NCBI GenBank assembly: GCA_028715905.1
Contig: JAQUQV010000020.1
Coordinates: 1-40,695, forward strand
Direction of reading: 5' to 3'
From: Kiritimatiellia bacterium
GTDB taxonomy: Bacteria; Verrucomicrobiota; Kiritimatiellia; JAAZAB01
Length of the DNA stretch: 40,695 nt
A model generated the notes under the pieces. That model did no database searches and had not been told where the DNA came from. It saw only the letters and a list, made by a program, of their open reading frames with translations. Shown here one piece after another: positions 15,790 to 24,052 of this stretch (positions are counted from its first letter, which is position 1; the number at the start of each line of letters is the position of its first letter). Made by a program: the position numbers and the translations under genes.

Positions 15790-16518
15790 TCATAAAGAAA
15801 TCATGTTTTTTGCGATTTCCAGCTTGGAGGCGGGAGCAATGACAAAAGTCAATTCGCCTTTCACTTTCCATTCCGGAGAACCGCCGTATTTTTCCATGAG
15901 CCGCCGGCTGATTTCCGCGGCCGCGCCCCACATGCATTCTTCGTTGAGTTTGGTCAACTCCCTTCCCATAAAAATTTCCCTTTCCTGGAATATCTCTTTA
16001 ACTTCTTCAAGGAACTGCCGGCAGCGATAGGGCGATTCCAGGATTGCGACCGGCATGCCGATTGTCTTCAACTCGGCCAGGCGCCGGCGGCGCGCGCCCT
16101 TTTTGCGCGGCAAAAAACCTTCGGCGAGAAAACCGCCGCCGCCGAATCCGCTCATGGCCACCGCCGCGGTTACAGACGAAGGCCCGGGAATGACCGTAAC
16201 AAAAAGGGCGCTTTGACGGCAGGCGCGCGCAATGCGCGCGCCCGGGTCGGCAATCGCCGGCATGCCGGCATTGGTCACAATGGCCACCGCGCGGCCGGCC
16301 CCGATCTGCGACAGCACAAAGGCGGAGCGCGATTGCTCGTTGAACTTGTGACAGCTTACCAGATTTCCCTTGAGCCGGTGGCGGTCAAGCAGAATGCGGG
16401 TATGCCGCGTGTCTTCGGCCAGAATAAAATCAGCCTGCCGCAATGTCTCCAGCGCCCTGGGACTGACGTCTTCCAGGTTGCCGATCGGCGTGCCGACAAT
16501 GTAAAGCCCCGGTTTCAT
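15790..16518 (-). CDS. rsmI: 16S rRNA (cytidine1402-2'-O)-methyltransferase RsmI
   Basis: 242 residues from ATG 16518 (MKPGLYIVG); a TTG two codons upstream is less likely. TP-methylase landmarks are VGTPIGNLEDVSPRALETL, LAEDTRHTRILLDRH, NAGMPAIADPGARI (usually D/T-A-G-x-P-x-I-S-D-P-G), PGPSSVTAAVAMSGF and RELTKLNEE. It 2'-O-methylates C1402 in the decoding centre. Compared with many homologues it lacks the short C-terminal helical extension and ends KLEIAKNMISL. A phosphoribosyltransferase remnant follows six bases downstream. Confidence 0.92.
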   Translation of the reverse strand: MKPGLYIVGTPIGNLEDVSPRALETLRQADFILAEDTRHTRILLDRHRLKGNLVSCHKFNEQSRSAFVLSQIGAGRAVAIVTNAGMPAIADPGARIARACRQSALFVTVIPGPSSVTAAVAMSGFGGGGFLAEGFLPRKKGARRRRLAELKTIGMPVAILESPYRCRQFLEEVKEIFQEREIFMGRELTKLNEECMWGAAAEISRRLMEKYGGSPEWKVKGELTFVIAPASKLEIAKNMISL

Positions 16519-16612
16519 CGTCAACGGCGTTTAATGTTCAAAAAGTTTTTCTTCACAATGAATATTACAATACTTTCCCGGCGCCCGCAAAAGTTAATCG
16601 CAAAAAAATAAC

Positions 16613-16640
16613 TTGCAATAAAAAAAATGACGGTTATGCT
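16613..16640 (+). promoter_or_regulatory. Candidate promoter of rpsB-tsf
   Basis: TTGCAA (16613-16618) and TATGCT (16635-16640) with a 16-base spacer, about 130 bases before the rpsB start, in an A-rich upstream context. Confidence 0.5.
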
Positions 16641-16693
16641 CCTTCTTTCAATTAGTCCCGCGCGCGCCGAGCGCTCCGGGACGGAAGCGAGCA

Positions 16694-16754
16694 TGGTTTC
16701 CCCCGGTCCTTGGAAACCATCAAAGCGGATTATCCCTTTTATTAATTAAGGGAT
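16694..16754 (+). promoter_or_regulatory. rpsB mRNA leader with two hairpins (putative S2 autoregulation site)
   Basis: TGGTTTCC (16694-16701) pairs with GGAAACCA (16712-16719), and ATCCCTT (16732-16738) pairs with AAGGGAT (16748-16754), just before AAGGAGG (about 16762-16768) and ATG 16773. Ribosomal protein S2 binds its own leader in several bacteria; the arrangement is compatible with that, but no known motif was matched. Confidence 0.45.
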
Positions 16755-16772
16755 CAGCAAAAAGGAGGAAAT

Positions 16773-17714
16773 ATGTCAGAAAAGAACGAACCTTTTGTCT
16801 CCCTCAGCGCCACCGATCTCCTCAATGCCGGCGTTCATTTCGGACACCAGAGCAAGCGCTGGAATCCCAAAATGAAGCGTTTTATTTTTGAGAAACGCAG
16901 CGGCATTTATGTCATTGACCTGCATAAAAGCCTGGCCCAGCTTGAGCTGGCCGCACAGTTTCTTTACAAAACGGCCGGCGGCGGCAAAAACATCCTGTTT
17001 GTCGGCACCAAGCGGCAATGCCAGGAAATCATCAAGGATGCCGCAACGCGTTCCGGGCAGTTTTACGTCATCAGCCGCTGGCTGGGCGGAACGCTTACCA
17101 ATTATCAGAATATAGCCAACAGCATCCGGCATATGAAAGAAATTCAGAACATGCGGGAAAAGGGTACGCTGGACGCCATGCCCCAGAAGGAAGCCTCGCG
17201 CCTGCGCCATGAGCTGGAGCGCCTGGAACGCAATCTGATGGGCATTGCCGGCCTGACCGACCTGCCGGGATTGCCGGGGGCCATGGTTGTGGTGGATATC
17301 AACCGGGAAGCAATTGCCGTCCGGGAGGCCAACCGGGTCGGCATTCCGGTGGTTGCCATGGTGGATACCAATTGCAACCCCGACCCAATTAATTATCCGA
17401 TCCCCGCGAATGACGATTCAACGCGTTCCATAAAATTAATAATCAACGTGCTGGCTGACGCGATTGTCAAGGCCGGCGCCGAGTATGCTCTCGCGCGCGC
17501 CCAAGCGCAGCAGGCGGCGGAAACAAAAGAAGGGGAAAAAACCGGTAACAAGCCGGCCGCCAGGCCGCCCCGGGGAAAAAAGACGCACCGCGGCGCGGCG
17601 GCAAAAAGCGGCCGGCCGGAAGAGAAAGAACCGGACGTCTCCCCCGCTGAAAAAACTGAAAAAGCGGAAGAATCGGAAACAAAGGTTACCCCCGAGCCCC
17701 AGCCGCAAAGTTGA
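16773..17714 (+). CDS. rpsB: Small-subunit ribosomal protein S2, with long charged C-terminal extension
   Basis: 313 residues against roughly 230-260 in most bacteria. The core (ATDLLNAGVHFGHQSKRWNP; IYVIDLHKSLAQLE; FVGTKRQCQE; SRWLGGTLTNYQNI; VDTNCNPDPINYPIPANDDS) is complete and ends near residue 243. The last 70 residues are low complexity (Lys, Glu, Ala, Pro: RPPRGKKTHRG, PEEKEPD, EPQPQS) and probably disordered. AAGGAGG precedes ATG 16773. The rpsB-tsf order is the widespread one. S2 sits on the 30S back near bS1 and may carry a tail that contacts mRNA or bS1; that is inference. Confidence 0.96.
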   Translation: MSEKNEPFVSLSATDLLNAGVHFGHQSKRWNPKMKRFIFEKRSGIYVIDLHKSLAQLELAAQFLYKTAGGGKNILFVGTKRQCQEIIKDAATRSGQFYVISRWLGGTLTNYQNIANSIRHMKEIQNMREKGTLDAMPQKEASRLRHELERLERNLMGIAGLTDLPGLPGAMVVVDINREAIAVREANRVGIPVVAMVDTNCNPDPINYPIPANDDSTRSIKLIINVLADAIVKAGAEYALARAQAQQAAETKEGEKTGNKPAARPPRGKKTHRGAAAKSGRPEEKEPDVSPAEKTEKAEESETKVTPEPQPQS

Positions 17715-17743
17715 AGAAACGTTTTTTGAGGCGGCTTTTGCCA

Positions 17744-17805
17744 GCTCCGGTATTCAGCGGGCTCCCGGAGCGGAATGAAAACCCCCGGATTTTTGCCAGT
17801 CCGGG
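17744..17805 (+). promoter_or_regulatory. Two hairpins between rpsB and tsf
   Basis: GCTCCGG (17744-17750) pairs with CCGGAGC (17765-17771), and CCCGGA (17784-17789) pairs with TCCGGG (17800-17805). No T-run follows either one, so they probably tune processing or relative expression rather than end transcription. Confidence 0.4.
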
Positions 17806-17862
17806 CTGACACACCACGAACGCAAAAAGGATGTTAATTCAAAAAGGGAGGAGTTTGAATCA

Positions 17863-18705
17863 ATGACGGAAATCACAGCAGCATCAGTGAAGGCATTACG
17901 CGATGAAACCAACGCCGGCATGATGGAATGCAAGCGGGCCCTGGGCGAGGCGGGCGGCGACAAGGCCAAGGCGCTTCGCATTCTGCGGGAAAGAGGCATC
18001 GCCATCGCCGAAAAAAAATCGTCCCGGGCCGTTAATCAGGGCGTAATTGCCGCCTTTATTGCCGAAAGCGGGAAGGCGGGCAGCTTGATTGAGGTCAACT
18101 GCGAGACAGATTTCGTGGCCAAAAACGACGGCTTCCGTTCCTTTACCGCCAAACTGGCGGAAAAGGCTGCGGCCATGGACAACAGCCTGGCCGAAGCGGC
18201 CAAAACGGATGTTACCGCCAAGATTGCGGAAATAGGCGAAAACATCGTTGTCCGCCGCAATATCCGTTTTGTCCTGCAAAAACCCGGCATTATTGCCGCC
18301 TACATCCACCATGGCAGCGCCATCGGCGTTCTCGTGGAACTGAATTGCGCTAAAAACGATACGGCCTCAAAACCGGCTTTCAATGATCTGGCCAAAGATA
18401 TCTGCCTGCAGGTTGCCGCCTCCCAGCCGCGTTTTCTGGACCGCGCAAGCGTGCCCCCCGCCGTTACCGCCGCGGAAAAGGAAATATTCGCGAAACAGAT
18501 AACCGGCAAACCGCCGCAAATAGTGGAAAAAATCGTGGAAGGCAAACTCGGCAAGTTTTATGAGCAGGTCTGCCTCCTGGAACAGCCTTTTGTGAAAGAC
18601 CAGGATAAAAAGATCGCATCTTTGCTGGCGGAAAAGGAAAAAGAACTGGCGGATGAGATAAAAATCGTAAGATTTGCCAGGTTCCAGACGGGCGAGGCGC
18701 TTTAA
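17863..18705 (+). CDS. tsf: Elongation factor Ts
   Basis: 280 residues. The UBA-like N-terminus (ITAASVKALRDETNAGMMEC, then KRAL) and the GDP-exchange motif NCETDFVAKNDGFR are clear. The dimerisation half (IIAAYIHHGSAIGVLVELNC) and the LLEQPFVKD...VRFARFQTGEAL end are typical. It recycles EF-Tu-GDP. GGGAGGAG lies nine bases before ATG 17863. It is co-transcribed with rpsB and followed by the PUR protein gene after 39 bases. Confidence 0.96.
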   Translation: MTEITAASVKALRDETNAGMMECKRALGEAGGDKAKALRILRERGIAIAEKKSSRAVNQGVIAAFIAESGKAGSLIEVNCETDFVAKNDGFRSFTAKLAEKAAAMDNSLAEAAKTDVTAKIAEIGENIVVRRNIRFVLQKPGIIAAYIHHGSAIGVLVELNCAKNDTASKPAFNDLAKDICLQVAASQPRFLDRASVPPAVTAAEKEIFAKQITGKPPQIVEKIVEGKLGKFYEQVCLLEQPFVKDQDKKIASLLAEKEKELADEIKIVRFARFQTGEAL

Positions 18706-18744
18706 GCCATGCTGTTTAAATTACTTAAAAAAGGGGGCAGGGCC

Positions 18745-19041
18745 ATGAGGAGAAACCTGGGAAAACAAGGCCCGGAGGATTTGCGCAAAGAACAGGAACA
18801 GTATGGAAACATGCGTCCGGACAGAGTCCGGACGGATAAGATGATTTTAAGCGAACGCCTGCAGATTGAAAGAAAACACTTCTTTTTTGACTTCAAGGAA
18901 AACGCCAGCGGCCGCTTTTTGCGGATTACCGAGGATGTCGGGGGACATCGCGACACTATCATTATCCCCGCCACCGGCCTGAATCTGTTCCGGGAAAGCC
19001 TTGACCATATTATTGCCGTTGATTCTAAAATAAAGTCTTAA
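18745..19041 (+). CDS. PUR-family single-stranded nucleic-acid-binding protein
   Basis: 98 residues from ATG 18745, which has AGGGGG seven bases upstream; an earlier in-frame ATG at 18709 has no ribosome site. Residues about 33-90 (LQIERKHFFFDFKENASGRF, LRITEDVGGHRDTIIIPATG, FRESLDHII) form one PUR repeat as in the bacterial DUF3276/Pur-alpha group, which dimerises to bind ssDNA or RNA. It is preceded by a basic, Gln/Glu-rich tail. Being downstream of tsf it is probably part of the translation operon; an RNA-binding role is plausible but not shown. Confidence 0.85.
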   Translation: MRRNLGKQGPEDLRKEQEQYGNMRPDRVRTDKMILSERLQIERKHFFFDFKENASGRFLRITEDVGGHRDTIIIPATGLNLFRESLDHIIAVDSKIKS

Positions 19042-19059
19042 AAAAAGGTTGCTTTTTTA
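19039..19059 (+). terminator. A/T stem after the PUR gene
   Basis: TAAAAAA(A)G-GTTG-CTTTTTTA, with a run of six T in the 3' arm, begins at the stop codon. It is a weak A-U stem but correctly placed to end the rpsB-tsf-PUR transcript. Confidence 0.35.
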
Positions 19060-19137
19060 GGAGAAAGCGATTAGAATTAAGTAATTATTAGAATAACTGC
19101 GGAAATTGCATAAAATAATTATTAAAGGCCCTGGCTT

Positions 19138-21627
19138 ATGAAACATTACCTCATTATTGCGGTTGCGTTTTTTCTGATATGCCCGGCCATGCGGAGTTTT
19201 GCGCAATTACCGGCCGCAACAACCACACAACCGGCGACTTCCGCGCCGGCCGATGCGGATAAAAAAATAAAGGCTGATGCGGAAAAAGCGGCCAGGAAAA
19301 AAGCCGAGAAGGAAGCCAAGCTGAAAACCGAGGCCGGGCAAAAAGCAAAGGAAGCCGCTGAAAAAGCCGCGTCCGCCGAAGCAAAAGCCAGGGCTGAAGC
19401 TGAAAAAAAAGCGAAGGTTTTGGCGGAAGAAAAGGCCCGAGCGGAAGCCAGCGCCAAAAAGGAACTTGAAGAAAAAGCGGCCAGAGAAGCAGAATTAAGG
19501 GCCGCGGCCGCAAAAAAGGCCGAGCAAGAAGCCGTCGCCGCCGCCAAGGCCAAAGCCAAAGCGGAAGAAAGGGCGGCGATCGCGGCGGAACGCAATGCGG
19601 AGCAGGAAACGAAAGCTTTGGAAAAAACGGCCGCCAGGGCCAGAACCGAGGCCGATAAAAAAGCGGCGGCGGCCGCGAAGGCCGTGAAAGCCGCGGAAAA
19701 GACATCTTTGAGTAAAGCATCGGTTGAAGAAAAACGCAAGGCGCGCGAGGAAATGGCGGACAAGGAAACCCAAGCCAAGGCGGCCGCGGAAAAAGCCGCG
19801 GTTTTGGAAGCCGAAGCAAAAAAAGCGCGGACATCTTTTGAAACCAGCCGCCAGGCCAGAATCGCGGCCAAGCAAAAGGCCGAAGCCGAGACAAAAGCAA
19901 AGAAAGAAGCTGAAGAAAAAGCGGCCAGGGATGCAAAGTTAAAGGCCGAAGCTGAACAAAAGGCCAGGGAAATAGCCGCCAAAGAAGCCGTCGCCGCCGC
20001 CAAGGCCAAAGCCGAAGCGGAAGAAAAAGCCAGGAAAGAAGTCATTTTGAAGGCTGAAGCCGAACGGAAGGCAAAGGAAGCGGCGGATAAAAAGGCCAGG
20101 GCCAAAGCCGAGGCGGAAGAAAAGGCGGCGATCGCGGCAGAACGCAATGCGGAGCAAGAAACGAAAGTTTTGGAAAAAACGGCCGCCAGGGCCAGAACCG
20201 AGGCCGATAAAAAAGCGGCGGCGGCCGCGAAGGCCGTGAAAAACTCGGAAAAAACAACTTTGGACAAAAACGCCTCGGTTGAAGAGAAACGCAAGGCGCG
20301 CGAGGAAATGACGGACAAGGAAACCCAAGCCAAGGCAGCCGCGGAAAAAGCCGCGGTTTTGGAAGCCGAAGCAAAAAAAGCGCGGACATCTTTTGAAACC
20401 AGCCGCCAGGCAAGAATCGCGGCCAACGAGAAGGCCGAAGCCGAAGCCAAAGTCAGGAAGGAAGCCGAAAGAAAAGCCGCGATAGAGGCCAAAATCCGGG
20501 CCCAGGAAGAAGCGCGCGAACAGAAAGCCATGGCCCGTAAAACCGCCGGGGAGGAACTGGCGGAAACCGGCGGATGGTGGAAACGCAATTTTGAGCGGGC
20601 GGCGGATCCGGAAAAAGCCGGCAAATGGAAGCTCGCGGCCGGCGTGCTCATGAGAACGATTCACGGCCAGACGTTCAAAACATATTCCTATTCGCAGAAC
20701 TATCAGGTGCCCGCCAGGGCCGGAGACCGCTTCGGACGTTATGAACCGGCCGGAGACTTGAATTCTTATTCCGACCGGAACTATGAAAACGGCCATGTCC
20801 ATAAAGACGATTATACGGACCTGGACGGCGGCACGGAAGATTGGGAGGGCGGCGAACTGCGGGGCGATTCGGTTGCCTTCCGTTACGCGGGACGCACCTA
20901 TACCGAATACACCCGCAGCCGGGAGACCAGCGTGGGCGAAACGCACAATAATTTTGACAGGGAAATCGCGCCCTACATTCAATTGGAAAGGTCTTTGTAC
21001 AACCAACAGTGGTTTGATGCGGGACTGCATCTTGATTTTTCACGCGTTACGTTTTCCGACGCGGCCCGCTACGCCAATTTTAACGACCGTCAGCAATGGG
21101 AGACGTATGTCCAGTATGACGAAGACATTTATTCGCTGGCGGAAGCTCCCGTCATTAATAATATTCCGGACGCGCGCCGCAGCGCCGGCACCGTGAAAAC
21201 CGGCGACTACAGTTACAACGCGTATAATGACATTCAACAGTCATTGGATATGAATCTCGGAACGGTTTCGCTCGGCATGCTTCTCTCGGCCAGTTACTGG
21301 CGGCTTTCGCTTGCGGGCATTGCCGGCCCGACCTTTAACTGGGTCAACATGCAGACATCTTACGAGGAAACATTGTATGCCGCCTCCGGCAACAACGGCC
21401 GGCCCGATGTGTTGCAGACCTGGCGGGACAGCCAGGATTATTCCGAGTGCAAGTTCGGCGGTTTTGTCCAGATGCAGCTTGGATTGCGGATTTTTGACGG
21501 AGTGGGAATCGGCGTTTTCGGCCGGTATGACTGGCTGGAAAACATGTCCGGCAACATCGGTCAATCGCGTTACATGATCAATCCCGAAGGCGGTTCGCTC
21601 GGCGCCACGGCAAATCTTAATTTCTAA
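19138..21627 (+). CDS. Coiled-coil surface/periplasmic protein with C-terminal outer-membrane beta-barrel
   Basis: 829 residues. The signal peptide is MKHYLIIAVAFFLICPAM, with likely cleavage after RSFA. A Thr/Pro linker follows, then about 420 residues (roughly 40-460) of Ala/Lys/Glu repeats typical of TolA-like helical rods. A duplicated block of about 104 residues (142-245 and 326-429) is nearly identical. From about residue 475 the composition changes to aromatic and Gly-rich alternating strands (GKWKLAAGVLMR; YIQLERSLYNQQW; GFVQMQLGLRIFDGVGIGVF), ending ATANLNF with the terminal Phe expected of a Bam-dependent barrel. I infer a barrel anchored in the outer membrane with a helical stalk spanning the periplasm or facing out. 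Function unknown. AAGG lies ten bases before the ATG; an AT-rich dyad (TAATTATT/AATAATTA, 19082-19121) precedes the gene. Confidence 0.75.
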   Translation: MKHYLIIAVAFFLICPAMRSFAQLPAATTTQPATSAPADADKKIKADAEKAARKKAEKEAKLKTEAGQKAKEAAEKAASAEAKARAEAEKKAKVLAEEKARAEASAKKELEEKAAREAELRAAAAKKAEQEAVAAAKAKAKAEERAAIAAERNAEQETKALEKTAARARTEADKKAAAAAKAVKAAEKTSLSKASVEEKRKAREEMADKETQAKAAAEKAAVLEAEAKKARTSFETSRQARIAAKQKAEAETKAKKEAEEKAARDAKLKAEAEQKAREIAAKEAVAAAKAKAEAEEKARKEVILKAEAERKAKEAADKKARAKAEAEEKAAIAAERNAEQETKVLEKTAARARTEADKKAAAAAKAVKNSEKTTLDKNASVEEKRKAREEMTDKETQAKAAAEKAAVLEAEAKKARTSFETSRQARIAANEKAEAEAKVRKEAERKAAIEAKIRAQEEAREQKAMARKTAGEELAETGGWWKRNFERAADPEKAGKWKLAAGVLMRTIHGQTFKTYSYSQNYQVPARAGDRFGRYEPAGDLNSYSDRNYENGHVHKDDYTDLDGGTEDWEGGELRGDSVAFRYAGRTYTEYTRSRETSVGETHNNFDREIAPYIQLERSLYNQQWFDAGLHLDFSRVTFSDAARYANFNDRQQWETYVQYDEDIYSLAEAPVINNIPDARRSAGTVKTGDYSYNAYNDIQQSLDMNLGTVSLGMLLSASYWRLSLAGIAGPTFNWVNMQTSYEETLYAASGNNGRPDVLQTWRDSQDYSECKFGGFVQMQLGLRIFDGVGIGVFGRYDWLENMSGNIGQSRYMINPEGGSLGATANLNF
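19561..19870 (+). repeat. Internal direct repeat, copy 1 (coiled-coil gene)
   Basis: About 310 bp, starting GCGGAAGAAAGGGCGGCGAT. It is nearly identical to 20113-20425, with only scattered third-position and single-base changes, so the duplication is recent. Offset 552 bases, or 184 codons. Confidence 0.85.
20113..20425 (+). repeat. Internal direct repeat, copy 2 (coiled-coil gene)
   Basis: Second copy of the 310-bp block, in the same reading frame and one codon longer (NASVEEK instead of ASVEEK). Confidence 0.85.
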
Positions 21628-21783
21628 GGCGGCCGCGGAAAACAATCCCGCCCCGCGCTTGCATCGGGGTTCGGAGCTTTGCCTGGCAGTTATCCTGATC
21701 CCCGCCTGATCCCCGAATTACCTGCAACCGGCGCGAAAAATCCCGGAACTACGACGGAGATCGCTCATTCCCGCCAACACGCT

Positions 21784-21800
21784 GCCCGCAATTTGCGGGC
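21784..21800. terminator. Hairpin at the end of the export operon
   Basis: GCCCGCA-ATT-TGCGGGC, immediately after the stop of the last permease on the minus strand and in the gap with the convergent coiled-coil gene. No T-run is visible in either direction. Confidence 0.4.
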
Positions 21801-22930
21801 TAATCCAGCCTTTTCCGGAAACAGACGGCGGCCGTGCCGAGGATGGCGCCGCCCCAACCCAGGAGAGCAAGCGCCTGCGGCCAGAAATCATGCCAGCCCT
21901 GGCCCTTGAGATAAATACCGCGCACGATCTGGAGGTAATATTTGAGCGGAATCAGGCCGGTAACAGCCTGAAGCGGCCGGGGCATGTTTTCAACGGGAAA
22001 GACAAAGCCGGAGAGAAGCACAAAAGGCATTATCACAAAAAACGCGGCCGCCAGCATGGCCTGCTGCTGGGTCTTGACCAGCGTGGAGATAAAAAGTCCG
22101 AGTCCGAGGGTGGTCAGAAGAAAGAAAACAGAGATAACCAGCAAAGACAGAAGGCTGCCGCGTATCCGAACCTGAAAGACAAAAGTAATCATAACCAGCG
22201 CAAAGAAAAGCTCAATCATACCGATCAGCACAAACGGCAGAAGTTTCCCGGCAATGATTTCGCCCGAACGCAGGGGCGTGACTATCAACTGCTCTATGGT
22301 TCCGTTTTCGCGTTCTTTTACCAGCGCCATGCTGGTGATCAGCATGGTTGTCACCAGCAGGAGGAGCGCCATGATGGCCGGAACCATGTAGACGCGCGAA
22401 ACCAGTCCCGGATTATACCATACCCGGCTTTCAATGTTTATAACCGGCGGCGGACCGGAACCGACCCGGCTCTGGCGGCGTTTCTCCAGGCCGGCCGCGA
22501 ATGTCCGGATGGCTTTCTGCAAGTAACCCAGTCCCTGCACGCCGAAATTGCTGTCGGATCCGTCAACTATGACCTGGACCGCAGCGGAACGGTCCCGCGC
22601 CATCCGCTTTGCGAATTCCTGCGGAATCACCAGCGCCAGACCGGCCCGGCCGGAAACGAGCAGTTCGCCGTCGCGGCTTTCCGGTCCGGCGGCGGAGACG
22701 ATTTTGAAATAACCGGACGCTCCCAGCGCGCGGCGCAATTCACGGCTTTGCCGGGAATGATCGTTATCGCGCACCGCCAGCCGTATTTCGCGGATATCAG
22801 TGGTGGCCGCGAATCCCAGGATGAGCAGCTGGATCAGGGGCGCCAATATCAGGAGCCGGACGAGATTACGGTCGCGCCGAATCTGCGCGAACTCCTTGAT
22901 GACCATGCACTTTATTTGCTGTCCTCTCAT
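21800..22930 (-). CDS. ABC-2 type permease, YbhR-like
   Basis: 376 residues. One N-terminal membrane segment (LVRLLILAPLIQLLILGFAA) is followed by a periplasmic domain of about 150 residues (LVIPQEFAKRMARD; VQVIVDGSDSN) and five C-terminal segments with the family block ALVKERENGTIEQLIVTPLR, then SGEIIAGKLLPFVLIG and PFVLLSGFVFPVENMP. It is a subunit of a YbhFSR-type exporter. The ATG at 22930 overlaps the stop of the upstream permease by four bases. It is last in the operon, next to a hairpin. Confidence 0.9.
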   Translation of the reverse strand: MRGQQIKCMVIKEFAQIRRDRNLVRLLILAPLIQLLILGFAATTDIREIRLAVRDNDHSRQSRELRRALGASGYFKIVSAAGPESRDGELLVSGRAGLALVIPQEFAKRMARDRSAAVQVIVDGSDSNFGVQGLGYLQKAIRTFAAGLEKRRQSRVGSGPPPVINIESRVWYNPGLVSRVYMVPAIMALLLLVTTMLITSMALVKERENGTIEQLIVTPLRSGEIIAGKLLPFVLIGMIELFFALVMITFVFQVRIRGSLLSLLVISVFFLLTTLGLGLFISTLVKTQQQAMLAAAFFVIMPFVLLSGFVFPVENMPRPLQAVTGLIPLKYYLQIVRGIYLKGQGWHDFWPQALALLGWGGAILGTAAVCFRKRLD

Positions 22931-24051
22931 CGGTTTTTCGCCATCAAACGCATCGCCAGAAAATTGAAGGCCAGCCCAAGCGCAATCATGGCCGCCAATT
23001 GCGGCCAGACAATGGAAAAAGACGCGTCTTTCAGAATAATGCTCCGCATGGCGGCGACAAAGTAACGCGGCACCACCAGCAGTGAAATGCCCTGTATCAA
23101 ACGCGGCATGGCGGCAATCGGAAAAATCAGTCCGGAAAGAATAATGGACGGCAGGAGCGTGGTAACAACGGCCAGCTGAAAGGCCTCCTGCTGGGAATGC
23201 GTGGAAGCCGAGATTAACAGCCCCATGCCAAGCGCCGCAAAAAGAAAAATAAGAATGGAAACAGCGAGCAGAAAAAAAGAACCGCGGACGGCAACCCCGA
23301 AAACAAGCCAGCCGACCCCGAGCACGGTCAACGTGGTAACCAGACAGATCAACAAATAGGGCAGGATTTTTCCCAGGATAAGCTCAAAGGGGCGGACCGC
23401 GGAGAGGTTGATCTGTTCAATGGTTTCCCGCTCCTTTTCCCGCACAATGGAAAGCGAGGCGGCAATTACGGCCGAGATCATCAGCAGCATGCCCATCAGG
23501 CCCGGAATCAGGAAATGCGCGCTTTGCAAATCGGGGTTGAACCAGATGCGTGGCTCAAGTTTTACGGTTCCGCCGGCCGGCGGAACAGCTTTATCCATCC
23601 GGTCTTTCCGGCACAGCTGAGAAGAAGTTTTTTCGGCAAGCGCGTCCAGATAGCCGATGGCGACATTGGCGGCGGTGGCGTCGGAACCGTCAAGCAAGGC
23701 CTGCACAACGGCTCTCTTTCCGCACGCAATTCGTTCGGCAAAATCACGCGGAATAACCAGCACGATCCGCGCCCTGCCGCGTTTCAGCCAGTCGTCAATC
23801 TCGGAGCGGGCGGCCAGTATCCCGACCCGTTCAAAATAGGGGTTTTGAAAGAGATTGTCCTGGAAAAAACGGCTTTCCGCGCTCAAATCTTCGTCCAGCA
23901 CGGCGACCCGGAGGTGCTTGACATCAAACGAGAGCGCATAGCCGTAAAGCAGAAGCAGGAATGCCGGCACAAAAATGAGGAGGCCGAGCGAAAGCAGATC
24001 GCGCCGGATCTGGCGGACTTCCTTTATGAAGATGGTCCGGATGCGGTTCAT
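22927..24051 (-). CDS. ABC-2 type permease, YbhS-like
   Basis: 374 residues from ATG 24051, which follows the ATPase stop by one base; longer in-frame starts would lie inside the ATPase gene. Same layout as its neighbour: one N-terminal segment (LLIFVPAFLLLLYGYAL), a periplasmic domain (VLVIPRDFAERIACGKRAVV, QALLDGSDA), then the REKERETIEQINLSAVRPFE block and membrane segments ending FNFLAMRLMAKNR. It pairs with the YbhR-like subunit to form the channel. The two are paralogues. Confidence 0.9.
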   Translation of the reverse strand: MNRIRTIFIKEVRQIRRDLLSLGLLIFVPAFLLLLYGYALSFDVKHLRVAVLDEDLSAESRFFQDNLFQNPYFERVGILAARSEIDDWLKRGRARIVLVIPRDFAERIACGKRAVVQALLDGSDATAANVAIGYLDALAEKTSSQLCRKDRMDKAVPPAGGTVKLEPRIWFNPDLQSAHFLIPGLMGMLLMISAVIAASLSIVREKERETIEQINLSAVRPFELILGKILPYLLICLVTTLTVLGVGWLVFGVAVRGSFFLLAVSILIFLFAALGMGLLISASTHSQQEAFQLAVVTTLLPSIILSGLIFPIAAMPRLIQGISLLVVPRYFVAAMRSIILKDASFSIVWPQLAAMIALGLAFNFLAMRLMAKNR

Positions 24052-24052
24052 A

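Noticed and set aside
19146-20651. 501-codon open frame on the minus strand opposite the coiled-coil gene
   Set aside because: Long open frames are expected opposite Ala/Lys/Glu repeat DNA; the translation is Ala/Ser/Phe low complexity with no domain.
19939-21030. 363-codon minus-strand frame overlapping the same gene
   Set aside because: It is the complement of GC-rich repeat sequence, has no ribosome site and no recognisable domain.
21890-23065. 391-codon plus-strand frame over the two permease genes
   Set aside because: It is antisense to two clear ABC-2 permeases; the translation is hydrophilic, rich in Arg/Gln/Asn, and domain-free.
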